Assembly: GCF_047496725.1 (NCBI RefSeq)
Contig: NC_132976.1
Location: forward strand, 7,176,001-7,240,000
DNA: 64,000 nucleotides
DNA from: Anoplolepis gracilipes
Taxonomy: Eukaryota; Arthropoda; Insecta; Hymenoptera; Formicidae
Direction: 5' to 3'
Shown: one piece after another, positions 52,392 to 64,000 of the stretch
How positions within the stretch are numbered: the stretch's first letter is position 1
Layout: each line of letters begins with the position of its first letter
Notes under the pieces: generated by a model
Seen by the model: only the letters and a program-made list of their open reading frames with translations
Told to the model about the DNA's origin: nothing
The model's database searches: none
Translations under genes and position numbers: made by a program

Positions 52392-54866
52392 TCATGTTCA
52401 CAAACTAGAATAGATCGCTAAAGGGTCATTAATTTCAAGAGATTAAAATATAAACGTTTTCATTTATTATAACCGAAATATATAACAATTAGAATATGAA
52501 TTTATATTTTTGAGTCTCGTTAAAGAATATAATATTATATTATATTCTATATAATCGTAGAAATATATATATATATGTAAACAATTTATTATGACTTTAA
52601 TTCTTAATTAAAAATTATATAGAATTCGTTATATTAAATTTATATGAAGTAAAAAAATTTATTTTATGCAATATTTATTCCTATCTTAATAATGATAATA
52701 ATTACAACCTGACAATTTGTAAACGGGATTTTTGTGTTTTATCTTAATGAACATAATTTACCGTAACGAAAAATCATCTTGTAAAAAATATATGAGAAAA
52801 TCTCTTCAAATCGTTGTCAACAAAATAACAAGTTACCGCGACACGTATCTTCTGTTACTTGTACAATCATTTTGCCTGAAGACAATTCCCGACGACAAAT
52901 AAAAATTCGACTCTCTCTCTTTCTCGTCCTCCTTGATTCCGACTGTTAGATTGTACCTTTAACAAAGGTCAACGATTCCCGAAAGAATCTGCGCTATATG
53001 ATATCGCGTCGATCGCAATCTTCGCTCGAGCGGTCTTATCGCGCCATCCGAGAAAATCGAGGAGGTATTCTCTTGCTTCCCGATGGGATAGTCGTTCGAA
53101 CTTGTGATACCACTGGAGAATCGTAAGTACTCTTTTGCGTCAACATATTTCAATGAGATTCTCCCGCTTATGTTGCGCCGCAACGATGCCGTAAATCTCG
53201 ACTGCGCATCGATAATTTTTGAAGGTGTCAGATGGGATTATTTTATTTTCTATTTGCGCATATACAGGTAACCTTGCATTAATTACAAAAATTATTACAA
53301 CTAATTAATATTTAAAAATATAATCCTTACCAATATGTCTGATTATTTAATTCTTAATTGACAATAGTCAATTTTCAGACTGCTTTCTATTTTTTATTTC
53401 TCTTATTTCATTTTCCAATTCAAAAAAAAGTTATTCTTATTCTAATATTAATCCCTTAGCTTAATTTAATAAATTGACCATATTACGTATATTTATCATA
53501 TTACGTATCATAAAGTACGAGACAAGGAGAACTCTAGACGCGGAGATTCTCTCACGTTCGATATTAATCGCGATTATGATAGCGATACTCCGGCATCGTC
53601 GTCGCGACGGCTTACGCGTATTAAACCGCGTCTCTCTCCTTTGTAATAACAACTTTTATAGAGAAAGTTTTACGACGGCAAGCTTCCTCTCACACAGCTA
53701 AGTTCGATGTTTTCGCGAGAGTTTCACGCCTTTCGGGATTACACGACGAGCCCTTCGTAATCGAAAACCGGTGGCACCGGAATTGCTCGCGTACTCGAAC
53801 GAATCACCACCGTCGTCCGGTTTCCGTTCGCGCAATGGCCTCATCGTTTTCCCAATAACGGTGGTCCCAATTTGTTCGCCAATCGTATTTAGTTGACTAT
53901 TGACAAATTTACATTTAGATGTTCAATGTCCATGATATCCAGTCTATAAAGATCTAATATTCCAACTTAAATATATGCAAAAATTTTAAAAAGAAAAACT
54001 ACATGCACATATTCTTCTATTTTATAATAGAAAAATAACAGTCCAAAGAAAAATATGAATGCAAAAATTATATATTTATTTTCAAACTGAATGTTTTTCT
54101 TTACGAAATATATTTTTATAATACAAAAATATAAATATATATAATTATAAATATTTAATTGTTGCCAATTAGAATTAGAAAGATTACTGTCAATTTATTT
54201 ACAGAAGAATGTTACAGTTTAGGTAGTATAGTATCTTACAGTTGTAGTTTGTATTGTATAACTGTATGCTTGTTGTAAAATAAGCAATTTATTAATTGAA
54301 ATCAATTTAATTTTTCGTCTAAGGTTTTGCGCTTTGATTCCAAATAAAATATATAAAACAATAGATTAAAATCACGATAAACAAATTATTTTATGCTATT
54401 TTAATTTCAATAATTCATCTTAATATGACTAGGGTTTTTCAAGAATACTAAATGACACATTATATCGAATTTAGAGTGACAGTATAGAGTTAATATCATT
54501 GCGGTAAATTATGTTCATTAAAGTAAAAGACAAAAAAATCTCGTTTATAAGTTGTCAGGTTGTAATTATTATCATTATTAGGTTAGAAATAAATATTGTA
54601 TAAAATATATTTTTTCATATAAATTTAATACGAACGAATTTTAGATAATTTTTAAGAATTAAAATCATAATAAATTATTGAAATATATATATATATTTCT
54701 GCGATTATATAGAATATAATATAATATTATATTCTTTAACGAGACTCAAAAATATAAATTCATATTCTAATTGTTATATATTTATGTTATATTAAATAAA
54801 AACGTTTATATTTAGTCTCTTGGAATTAATGACCATTTAGCAATCTATTCTAGTTTGTGAACATGA
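52392..54866. mobile_element. 2.5 kb structure with about 370 bp inverted arms
   Basis: The left arm (52392-52766) and right arm (54499-54866) are reverse complements of each other along nearly their full length. Identity is about 90 percent by eye, with small indels. Shared landmarks include CATGTTCACAAACTAGAATAG at the outer ends, TTTTTGAGTCTCGTTAAAG in the middle and AATGAACATAATTTACCG at the inner ends. The spacer of about 1.73 kb (52767-54498) is not inverted-repetitive and has a GC-richer core at 52900-53900. No transposase domain is recognised in the spacer. It may be a foldback-type element, two copies of one repeat inserted in opposite orientation, or an old inverted duplication. I could not identify a target-site duplication. 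Confidence 0.72.
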
Positions 54867-55373
54867 AGCTCATCGGATATTTCATATCGAGACTGATACA
54901 TTTTGGAAATTCCTCTCAAACGAGAGATAGAATCCATCAGATGATGTTAGCAATGGATATATTTATTTGGCGGGGTTACAAGAATTATCAAGGACTGCTT
55001 TATTAACGACGATACTCTTCATCGTTTTGTTTTCTCTACGTGCCACGGCGTGCGAACTTATGATAAGATCTTCTGTAAGAAAAAAATATTTCTTTTAGAC
55101 TTTATTTTTACTGGAAAAATAAATAATAAAAGAAAGATATTTACTGTGAATGTGCGAAAAACGTGTGATTATTTCAAGATTCTTTTGAATCACATTTATC
55201 ACGGAGTGAAAAAGTTGCTAAAGATTTTATTATGAAAATGCAAAAGGGAGAGTATGTACGATATGCTGACAGTTAACACAAATTAATACACATCCGTATT
55301 AATTTATTCTTAAAATGTAGATAAAAAACGAAGAGATGTGGAATACAAGCGATTTATAAAAATAATATATAAA

Positions 55374-55439
55374 CAAATATATATATATATATTATATATA
55401 TATATATATATATTTATATATCTATATAAATATTATATT

Positions 55440-55492
<53 letters not shown>
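55374..55492. repeat. TA-rich low-complexity block
   Basis: About 119 bases of nearly pure AT dinucleotide, interrupted by short TTATAT and CTATATAAA variants. It can fold back on itself at many registers. Confidence 0.95.
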
Positions 55493-55494
<2 letters not shown>

Positions 55495-56439
55495 TGCAGT
55501 TTCTAATTAAATTATGAAAATTTTTACAAACAAAAATGTTGTTTATTGCAAAATCTCACAAATCTTTGAAACCTGGTTTCGGCTTTAATACTTTTATCTC
55601 GAATGAGATTGCACGGCTTCGCAAGTGCGCGTTTCGGATTCACGACATGTTAATCTCTTTCTCTCTCTACGGGAAACATGGGACTATATATATTGCTAGG
55701 GATATGAATCTTTCTGAAAGCGTCGCGGCAGCGAAGTTTTGCCGCTTCCGCATCGCAAACATTGCGTCTCTCTCATTAAACTGAAGAGAAAAGAGACTGC
55801 GAAATAAAATAGCGTCTCATACCGTGAGTAAACAGTGAGATCACGGACGGATTTCAACTTTTCTCTTAATAAGCTAGGTACTGAACGACGGCTTTCGAAG
55901 AGAGTTTGGAACTTATCAAAATTCACTTTCATTGTCTCCGGTGACCGGGAAAGTTCGCCGGCTTGGTGATGATTCCAAATTCCGGCTCGTACTTTGGATG
56001 AGATTTTAATTGCTGAATTGCTATCGCCACCAAACTTCCCACCTCGTCGAAAATTGCGGCTGTATTCCGATGCCGCGAACAATCGATAGCAACTACTATT
56101 CACACGCACGCATATTATATACATCCACATGCTTATGTATCTATTCTGCAGGTTGTATAATATTTTATAATATTTACATATTTTCTTTATACGAATTTAT
56201 GTGTCTTATTATTAGAGACATAATTTTACATAATATCCAGAATTGATAAGATAAATATTTGCATAATAATTCACATATGTGTTATCTATAATAAAATCTC
56301 ACAAATATTGTCTCTTATAAATACGACATACCAGAAAAAAAAAGTCAAAAACTAACGATCAATCGAAATGCTTGTAGATACCGCGCAAATTTTTTCCAGT
56401 CTAATAATCTTGTGACGTTGCAATCCACAACGGAACCGA

Positions 56440-57060
56440 ATCAGCTGGAAAGGCGCAAAATGATGTGAGCGATTATCGTGGAGAAAAACATCGCCGTTCG
56501 GGAAGACTCAATTTCAGACTATCGTTCGCCTGGCCATTATGTCTCGGATTCACTGATTCGAACTACGCTGATTGTTATCGATCGCGGGGCGATTGTCAGT
56601 GTCTGTCCGATCGGTTTTGTGCTTCATTGTCGTCGGAACAAAAGCCCAGGTTCGGCTTTACGTGCGGACAAATGTCGACGGTGGGGGCAGCGGTGGCGGC
56701 GGCGGCGGCGACAGCGGGCGGACGCGAAAATCGTGATTTTCGGCTTCCGGCCGTACTTTTTCGGTGCGGGCGACAAACCGGCGCGCTATCGGCGTGTACG
56801 AGGGAAATCCGACGAGTCCCGGACGACTTCCGCTGGCGGTCGTTCGACGTGCGCGGAGAGATCGATCCGGATACGCCATTGTGGGATATTGAACTCTTTT
56901 TTTTTTTTTTTCCTTTTTTTTTTTTGCGCCGACCTGTCGTCCCGATTGCGCGCTGCAGTCGTGATACGAAAGAGCACCCAAGTGTGCAAAGATCGTGCAC
57001 TTAAGCGTCGTAACCTGTCGCGCGAGTGAACGTATGAGTTTCAGAATCGATCAGCCACGC
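56440..57060. other. CpG-rich patch with GGC repeats
   Basis: The composition jumps to GC-rich, with many CpG sites and a (GGC)n-like tract at 56679-56715. Open frames of more than 100 codons occur here in two plus-strand frames and two minus-strand frames at once, which is the mark of GC-rich DNA without stops rather than of a gene. None matches a family I know. The patch could be an unmethylated regulatory region, an alternative first exon or an untranslated exon on either strand. Confidence 0.45.
56897..56925. repeat. Interrupted poly-T run
   Basis: Two T runs separated by CC, abruptly placed inside the GC-rich patch. On the minus strand this reads as Lys-rich sequence. Confidence 0.9.
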
Positions 57061-58655
57061 GCACCATTCGCTTGCTCTTTATTATTGCCATGGAGGATGA
57101 CGAGCATGCAAGCGAGATATGTGAAAATCCATGTTAAAACGGACATGTATTTACGTATACATGTATATATATATACACACACACACACGCGCGATATATG
57201 TTCGTTTTTTAAACATAAATATTAAATACAGTTTCCAGAGGATATGCGAGCGTGCACGAAAGAAAAATTTAATACCATTAACAAGAATCCTCAACGCTTT
57301 GATGTCTGTACGCGTATCTTGATTATTTATTATATCTGACTCTGACTAATAAATATTAAATCTACCCTAGAGAACTCGAACACATATAATGAAAAATTAC
57401 ATAAAATGCAGTGACTGTCGGAGACATTATTTTCGGTATTTTAGTTTTTTGTTTCTGTTATTTTCTTTTGCTACATCTATATTTAATATCATGTTCGAGT
57501 CGTTTATCTCTAACCGAAATTTTTACAACAAATCGCATCTTTTAATGACAATATGGAATATCGATGGTGTTATACTCAAAAGAAATGCCACGTGAACTTT
57601 GCTTTCGTAGAGAGATAAATGTGTAAGTGAAAAATGTGGACGTTGGTATTTCTCTTATCGTTCATCTTTTGTAAGACGATTCGGGTTTTTCTTGATCTAT
57701 ATCAAGAAGGTGAAAGAAGCCAATAGAAATATCATGTTTTTTTTTTCTTTGTCGAAACATCTTGCTATGTTAAAACATTCCGTTACATCACGAGATCGAG
57801 CGAATGATATCCTTTTTACTTGCGCATAGTTTCTTTGCTAGGGATGTTGGTATTTGCCATCTTGTTATGCGTCTTAAAGGACTTGCATTGAAAGGCTACC
57901 TGCTTAATTACTTAAACGAATCTTGTAGTTGCGCAACACGATATCTTTTGGCTTAAAACTGTTTCATTTAATCTACAATGTCAAGTATATTTTTAAACTC
58001 AAACTTAAAATATCAACCGCGTATATAATTTATTTTAAGATATATGTATGTATCAACAAACTAATAAGTACGAAAATTTACATAATTATTTTATACACAT
58101 ATATTTGAATGTATATATTACTCTTTCAATATAGTATTACCTTTGATTTAGAAAATGGAATCATTGTAGCAACAAAAATCGGTTTTTCCTTAAAAAGAAT
58201 CACTATCTAATTTCCAAAAAAAATTATTCTTTCGAAGAATTACTTAAATTGGGATTACATAATATTTAAGTTTTACTACAATAATTAAATTATATTATAG
58301 CAACGTTTTTAAAGACATTCCATTAGATTCAATAAATGTTAAATGGCTTTTTAAAACGTACTTCCGAATCTTATATATTAAAATATTTTATAAATGCGTA
58401 TTCAGTTGTTTATAGCATGCTGTTTAATGCGGAAATTGAATTTTAAACACGTCGTATACTTTGCCATAAAAGCGACGCGTGGATGGAATATGCATCTACG
58501 CGAGAATGTACGTTATTCACTGTACGATATACTTGTAAGATAATTCGTAACCTGTTTATATTGTAGCCTGTGAGCGACATCCACTTATCCGAGGGAAAGA
58601 ACGGGATGCAAGCAATCTCGATGAGATCTTAAATACAAAAAAAATATCCGATGTG

Positions 58656-58682
58656 TTTTTTTTTTTTTTTTTTTTTTTTTTT
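58656..58682. repeat. Poly-T run (27 nt)
   Basis: An uninterrupted T homopolymer in AT-rich sequence. No retroposed body is recognisable. Confidence 0.95.
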
Positions 58683-59877
58683 GCGATAATAAAGTATTGT
58701 TTACTTTTACGACGAAACTAATCCTTTAGAATCGTATTTCTCAAATCTACGAACTTCTTTATTTTTTTACAATTGCACCAGTAATATGCATTGACTTTTC
58801 CTATTAAAAAAGCGGAATGGTATTATAAAATGGTATTAAAAAACATCTTAGAGCTTCTTTCAATCTTTCTATCTGTACAATTTGTCGTTTTTCTATTTTT
58901 TGACAATGATCCATCTCACGAATATATTTCCTTTTTTATATTAAAAATATATTTCATCGAAAATAGAAGAATGGAAGACTGGGATCATTTTACAATTAAT
59001 AAAAGTACTAAAAAGTAACTGTAACAATGATTATGCATATATTTCTTATTTTTTTCATGTACGAATAAATTTTTAGACTTGGTAGAGTTTGATATTAGCT
59101 AACATTATACTAAATTAAATCAATTTTACACTTTCCTTATATTATACATGTTGACATAATATACAAAAAATAATAACTGATCAAAGGCGTTAATTAAACT
59201 GGATTGTCAATGTAACTCTACTTTAATGAATATAATCCTTAAATAACGAGTACTTATATCAAAAATCGCTGAGAAAAATCTTAATCTCAGATTATTAAGA
59301 TCACAAGAGGCGAGGCAAAAATCAGAAGCAAAAATACTTCTTTGCAATAATTACGTTTCAAGACTGCAAACTGATTATATGCAATTGTACTTCTTAAGAA
59401 CAAGTCGTAAACTTTAATGATAATTCTTAGCAAGTCATTTCTCCTTTATTGTTGTTTAGTTAAACACGCGAGCTCGATCAAAGGCGTCGTTCATAATTGG
59501 GCCGTTTTCCATGCCGTTGACCAGAATGTTACACTGGCTTCGGGCAGTTCGAGGCTGGCCAGCGGTTTCTCAATATCGATCGATGTACCCGAGTCAAACG
59601 CTGCTTACGATAAACCTAAAGCGTACTTGACATTACGTGACCAATAATCCGCAACCTCGCTTAAGTCTCGCTAACCTGGGTCTAAATTATATAGATTAAA
59701 TTACATCGCTATTAAATTAATAGTAATTTATAACTAGCATGTCAAAATTAAAATAATTAATTCATTCAATTTGTGATTTACACTTGCTTCAGTATCGACG
59801 AACAGTTTTCGAATAAGCGATCACAAATTAACAGCACTTTATTAATTATAATTTAAGCTTGATGAAAATAGATGAAT

Positions 59878-59902
59878 TCTCTCTCTCTCTCTCTCTCTCT
59901 CA
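59878..59902. repeat. (CT)n microsatellite
   Basis: About twelve TC units followed by ACTTG. Confidence 0.93.
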
Positions 59903-62900
59903 CTTGTTTTTCATTTAATTTTAAAGAGAGTTTTAGATTTATAAAAGACTTGAAAATTAATATTACAAAAATATTTAATATTGAGCATTTAATTTTATCA
60001 CACGTTGAGTCTTTGTTTCAACAATATTTCACACGTATAAAAATGCAATTTATTTTGCATCACTTCTAATAGAATTTATAAACATTGGATAAAGCTTTTA
60101 CAATATTTTGTTATATTCACATGAGAAATACATGATGTATTTTTATATCAAAAAGAAAAGTAGTATTGGTCGACATTGTTGAAACAGCAGATATCAGATA
60201 GGCCTACGTGGTTACTGTCGAGTGGTTGCTCTCGATTCGTCAAATTATGTAGCTTCGATTTTCTATATCCGGTTAGAAGGACAACATCGAAGCCCCATTT
60301 CTGCTGATCTATAAACTGGGTCAGAATGAATTGTCGGTGTATCGTGCCGACCTGAAAGCGTTAAGTGAAACTTACAGTCCACGGTGGGATCCTTTTCCAC
60401 GACGTAATGTGAAAAATAGCGCTTTCACAGCTTTTGGTATATGCTTGCGGTTATATCAGCGCTTCGCTGAGCACTTTATGCATCTGGCGCACTTGTAGTG
60501 TCTCACGTTTCTAACATCTATGCGTATGCAAAGGTTAAGCAAATACCGGAACGTGGCTTCTGGGCGTTTAATTTCAAAACCGAATTAACACACATAGAAT
60601 TATCATATACACCGTGAATATTAGTAGTTTCTGAATATTTCATCTCATTCCATATATGTCTTAACCATATATAGGTAAAAAATATTCTTACTCTATAAAT
60701 TATATAAAAAGTTAATTTTTATAGCGCAAGCATAATTTTATATTTCAGTTTATATTAATAAATTTTTATAGATTTAGATTCTAACACTTTTTATAAATAA
60801 AATTTTATTGTAAATCTGTAAAAAATAATTTTTTTTTTATTTTTGAAGCATTTCTATCATTACGAATGCTTAAACGCGAGCGGAATGTTTTATTGATTTA
60901 ATTTTCATATATATCAAACAATATTCTCATTCGCTTTTAAACAACAGTTTTACAACTAATCATCTCTATATCGTCTATCGTAGATACGTCTGATCGGAAC
61001 GCACAAATTGCCTTTATTACGTAAGACCGAATCGAGATTGCTTCTCTACCGCAAGGTTCTGCTTAATAAGCGGCGTATCCCATTGCTTAATACGCATGTT
61101 GAACACGTCTATATACGTTGTTTGCTTGCTTGTCTCCTCAGCCTGAGGCACGACCATCACGATAGAGATGAACACGTTGGAGGTGTCAAACACACTACCT
61201 CGTCATATTCGCCGAACATGATTGTGAATGTGCGGTACGTTTCAGTCATAGACTCCCAAGCCTTGTATCTGACGATTGGTACAACTGCATCTGTCAGACG
61301 CTTGTAAAAGTGCATTACGCGCTTACGACCGCTCTCTTGAAATGAAAATATATATCTTTCACATACAGACTGTAAGTCGAAAATATAACTTAAAATATTT
61401 ATCGTTAATGATTTAAAAATACATATATAGAAGAAAGAGTTAAGGGATATAAATAAATCGATGGTCAGGCGATATTAAAAGATGCAGTAATTATTGAAAT
61501 AATTATTATATAAACATTTTTTAAATGTATAGTTTTTATAGCGATCCACTCGGTTTGAGAAACTTTAATACAATCTTAAATGTTTAAATACTTAATGCAA
61601 CATTTTAAGAATTAAGTAAAATTACGGATGAATCGATAATCAGAATATCAATCATAACATCCGATTTGTTTGCACATCTGCAGCTTTTCTATACATTTGC
61701 CGTAATAACTATGATCAAATAACTCGAGATGATAGGAGAATATAAATGGCAAGGATGTAAATGCTGACATAAAAGCGGTCTTTTTGTCATTGTGATCAAA
61801 TGCAGATAGGCACGACAATTAATGCGCCTGTCAACATCATTCGCAGATATACCGCAGATAGATATACCGTCGTGCGTATTGTGCATTATCTCACGTGGGT
61901 CGTCTCTTTATTTCTTGCGGTACATTGTGACGTTAACGCGGTATAGCCAGTGGTGGCTGGCGTTGATTAGAAAAGCCGGAGCGGTTATATGACGCGCGCG
62001 CACGTATCCGCTCGATGTTGGCTTACTACAGTTATCGGTCCCAGGGTATTCGTTATACAGCCCATTGATTTCAAAACTCTATTACTCTATTACACATGGT
62101 GGCCATTGCAATTACTGCAACCATAGCGCGCTGAAAAATGCATCATCTATAAATCAGCCGGAGTGTTCCTGTGCGCTTGCTCGAGAATCGTATAAGCTGA
62201 TTTTATCTGCCGCTCGATAACATTATACATTCCACGCGGAAATGGACTTATGTAATTTTGACTGGTTATCCGTGAAGCTGGTGTTATTACGTTGCCGTTT
62301 GTTTTGCGAATATAATCTTATTAGATGAAGTCATATACACATTAGGATTTTAAGAAATAATATAATTCTCCGACAATGGAGTAAAAGAAAAAAGAAAGAA
62401 AGAGAAAGAGAGTGAGTGAAATGAGTGAGAATGAGCGAGCGTATGGTAAAGAGAAGGAGAGAAAAGGAATTTTTCTCCGTAAAATTATTTCCTCCTCGAA
62501 ATCCCTGTCGCTGGAGAGGAAGACGAAGTATTACGACGGACTTGAAAGAAGTCGCGGCGGAGTAAGCAACTTGCTCGGGCGCCGGTTTTACGCAAAGTGA
62601 CGCTGGTGACTCCGACTGGAACTTGGCGCGACTTTGAGAAAAGCATTCCCCGTTTGCCAGTGACACTTGCATAGAATCCTATGCGCAAATTACATTAGCC
62701 CCGGGGCTTTTCCATTCGCGCCCTCGAACATGGTATACGGTGTAATTTTAGTCTTCATGACGTTCGAGAACCCTCTTGTTTTATAACCGAATATAATAAA
62801 ATTAAAGCACAATAATAATTGTGTGATTCTACACGCTTACTTAATTACATATTTTTTGCATACTTGTTTCCAGAAATAATTATAGCACCGTGCGCTGTTG

Positions 62901-63977
62901 TAAAATGGCTATAACAAGTTATAAAATAATTTAGTTTTTTCCAGAAAATTCAATTTTCTGACAGTATATCGGAATATTATTTCGCTTATATGTTTAATAG
63001 CTTATTTTATTGTTGTATCTATCGCTGTTTTAATTTCGTCAATATATGTATTCTTGTGCTTTAATCATAATGTTCCCTCCGCCATCTATTTCTTGCGGAT
63101 AAGCTATAATATGAATCATCATTACACGCACTGTGCATCATAATGCCTTTTAATGCGCAGCTATAATACTCTTAAGAGATATTACAGGATCTACAGTTAA
63201 GTTCTGTTTCGATACGCGTTGTATCAAACGTTTGTTTCGCGAGAAACGTTTCCACTTATTCTCTAAGCTAAATCCTTTACGAGATGTATAAGCAATATTT
63301 ATGTATATATTTGTATGATTAAAACGTCAGAATTATAATAAATTTAAAAAGTGTTGCAAATATATCTACAGAAAATTATTAACAAAAAGTGTAAAGATTT
63401 ATGATAAAAAAGATAATATATTAGTTGCAATAACTGTTGAAATTTTTTCATATAAATTAGTTTTATATATGTCGAGAATCATAACATCATAAATATTAGT
63501 ATCATTTATAAAAAAAAAAACACGCATAAAAACTATAGGTTTTTCCAAATATAAACAATAGTTTAGAAAATACATAATTATTTTTCTCTAAGATTTAATC
63601 TCTAACACTTCGCAATTTTTTTATGCAGAATAATAATGCACGAATAACGAAAACGTAATATAACGTGTGCTTAATACATTATGTAATATTAGTCACGCAA
63701 TGCAATTCCCATTCAATTCTTTATTCGATTCCATAAAGGCAAATGGATCTATTCCTGCATATACGATATCGATCGTAAAATTGTTTACTCATTAAATACA
63801 AATGAAAAGACAAAAATATTTCGAAAGTCCAACTTTTTACTCATTAAAATAGCTCTATGATACGTTCATTAGAGCGTAATCGAATATCTCGAGACGTAGA
63901 CCGAGACTGTCGCTTTCTTCGACTCGGCGATCGGCCGCTTGTGCAATTTATTATGTTTCGCCTTTCTTCTCATTTAG

Positions 63978-64000
63978 CTCGGGAAATCGAGTGGAGATTT
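63978..64000 (+). CDS. Possible next exon of the Ig-superfamily protein, cut by window end
   Basis: The pyrimidine-rich sequence CGCCTTTCTTCTCATTTAG ends at 63977 and makes a good acceptor. In phase 1, the phase shared by exons A to C, the remaining 23 bases read (x)REIEWRF. That resembles the C strand of an Ig domain, where hydrophobic-x-Trp-x-Phe follows the B-strand Cys. If so, an additional exon carrying the B-strand Cys should lie between 31267 and this point, and I could not find it. The fragment is too short to be decisive. Confidence 0.38.

Larger units (their letters stand above)
54867..63977. other. Long putative intron, last part
   Basis: This part runs to the possible acceptor before 63978. 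It contains a large TA-rich block at 55374-55492, a GC-rich patch at about 56440-57060, T runs at 56897-56925 and 58656-58682, and a CT repeat at 59878-59902. Cryptic open segments with splice-like flanks occur at 60277-60498 and 61142-61234. None is strong enough to be called an exon of the Ig gene, because their phases do not fit the 1-1 pattern. Confidence 0.55.

Noticed and set aside
55696..56130. 144-codon minus-strand frame with a charged middle section
   Set aside because: It resembles no known family, has no promoter or splice support, and adjoins the TA-rich block and CpG-rich patch where long chance frames are common.
56465..57029. Overlapping plus-strand frames of 179 and 183 codons and a 134-codon minus-strand frame
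   Set aside because: Open frames on both strands and in two registers at once reflect GC-rich, stop-poor sequence. The peptides include poly-Phe or poly-Lys from the T run and poly-Ala or Pro from the GGC repeat.

Overview
The window reads as nuclear DNA of an animal, most likely an insect and plausibly a hymenopteran such as an ant. The sequence is strongly AT-rich with scattered CpG-rich patches. It is dense in TA, GA/CT and CA microsatellites and holds short inverted-repeat elements flanked by TA. There are no operons, no compact ORFs and no bacterial-type signals. The insect assignment is an inference from composition and from the exon structure; no species-diagnostic gene is present.

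The only coding content I can support firmly is three short exons on the + strand: 16152-16274, 27953-28099 and 30994-31266. Each has an AG acceptor and a GTRAGT donor, each is a multiple of three long (123, 147 and 273 bp), and each is phase 1 on both sides. Joined, they read through without a stop as part of an immunoglobulin-superfamily extracellular protein. The first Ig domain is split between exons A and B, and the second lies in exon C. The gene is incomplete: no start codon, signal peptide, transmembrane segment or terminal stop could be assigned. A fourth exon may begin at 63978 and run off the end of the window. I do not recognise the gene well enough to name it.

Layout: 1-16151 is sequence upstream of the first recognised exon, either intron or intergenic. 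16275-27952 is an 11.7 kb intron that interrupts an Ig domain, 28100-30993 is a 2.9 kb intron, and 31267-63977 is a stretch of about 32.7 kb that is intronic if the terminal exon is real. The non-coding portion holds microsatellites, homopolymer runs, two short TA-flanked elements resembling mariner/Tc1-derived MITEs (21111-21438 and 32958-33215), a third small inverted-repeat element (27400-27590), and a 2.5 kb structure with diverged inverted arms of about 370 bp (52392-54866). Several exon-like stretches with good splice signals are reported as candidates only.

Most open frames of 60-180 codons in the window look like chance frames in low-complexity or GC-rich DNA and are not annotated as genes. 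I found no rRNA, tRNA, CRISPR array or recognisable intact transposase. I saw no convincing undescribed system. The leads most worth a check are the unusually compact second Ig domain, the possible alternative exon at 18335, the long inverted repeat and the cryptic open segment at 60277-60498.
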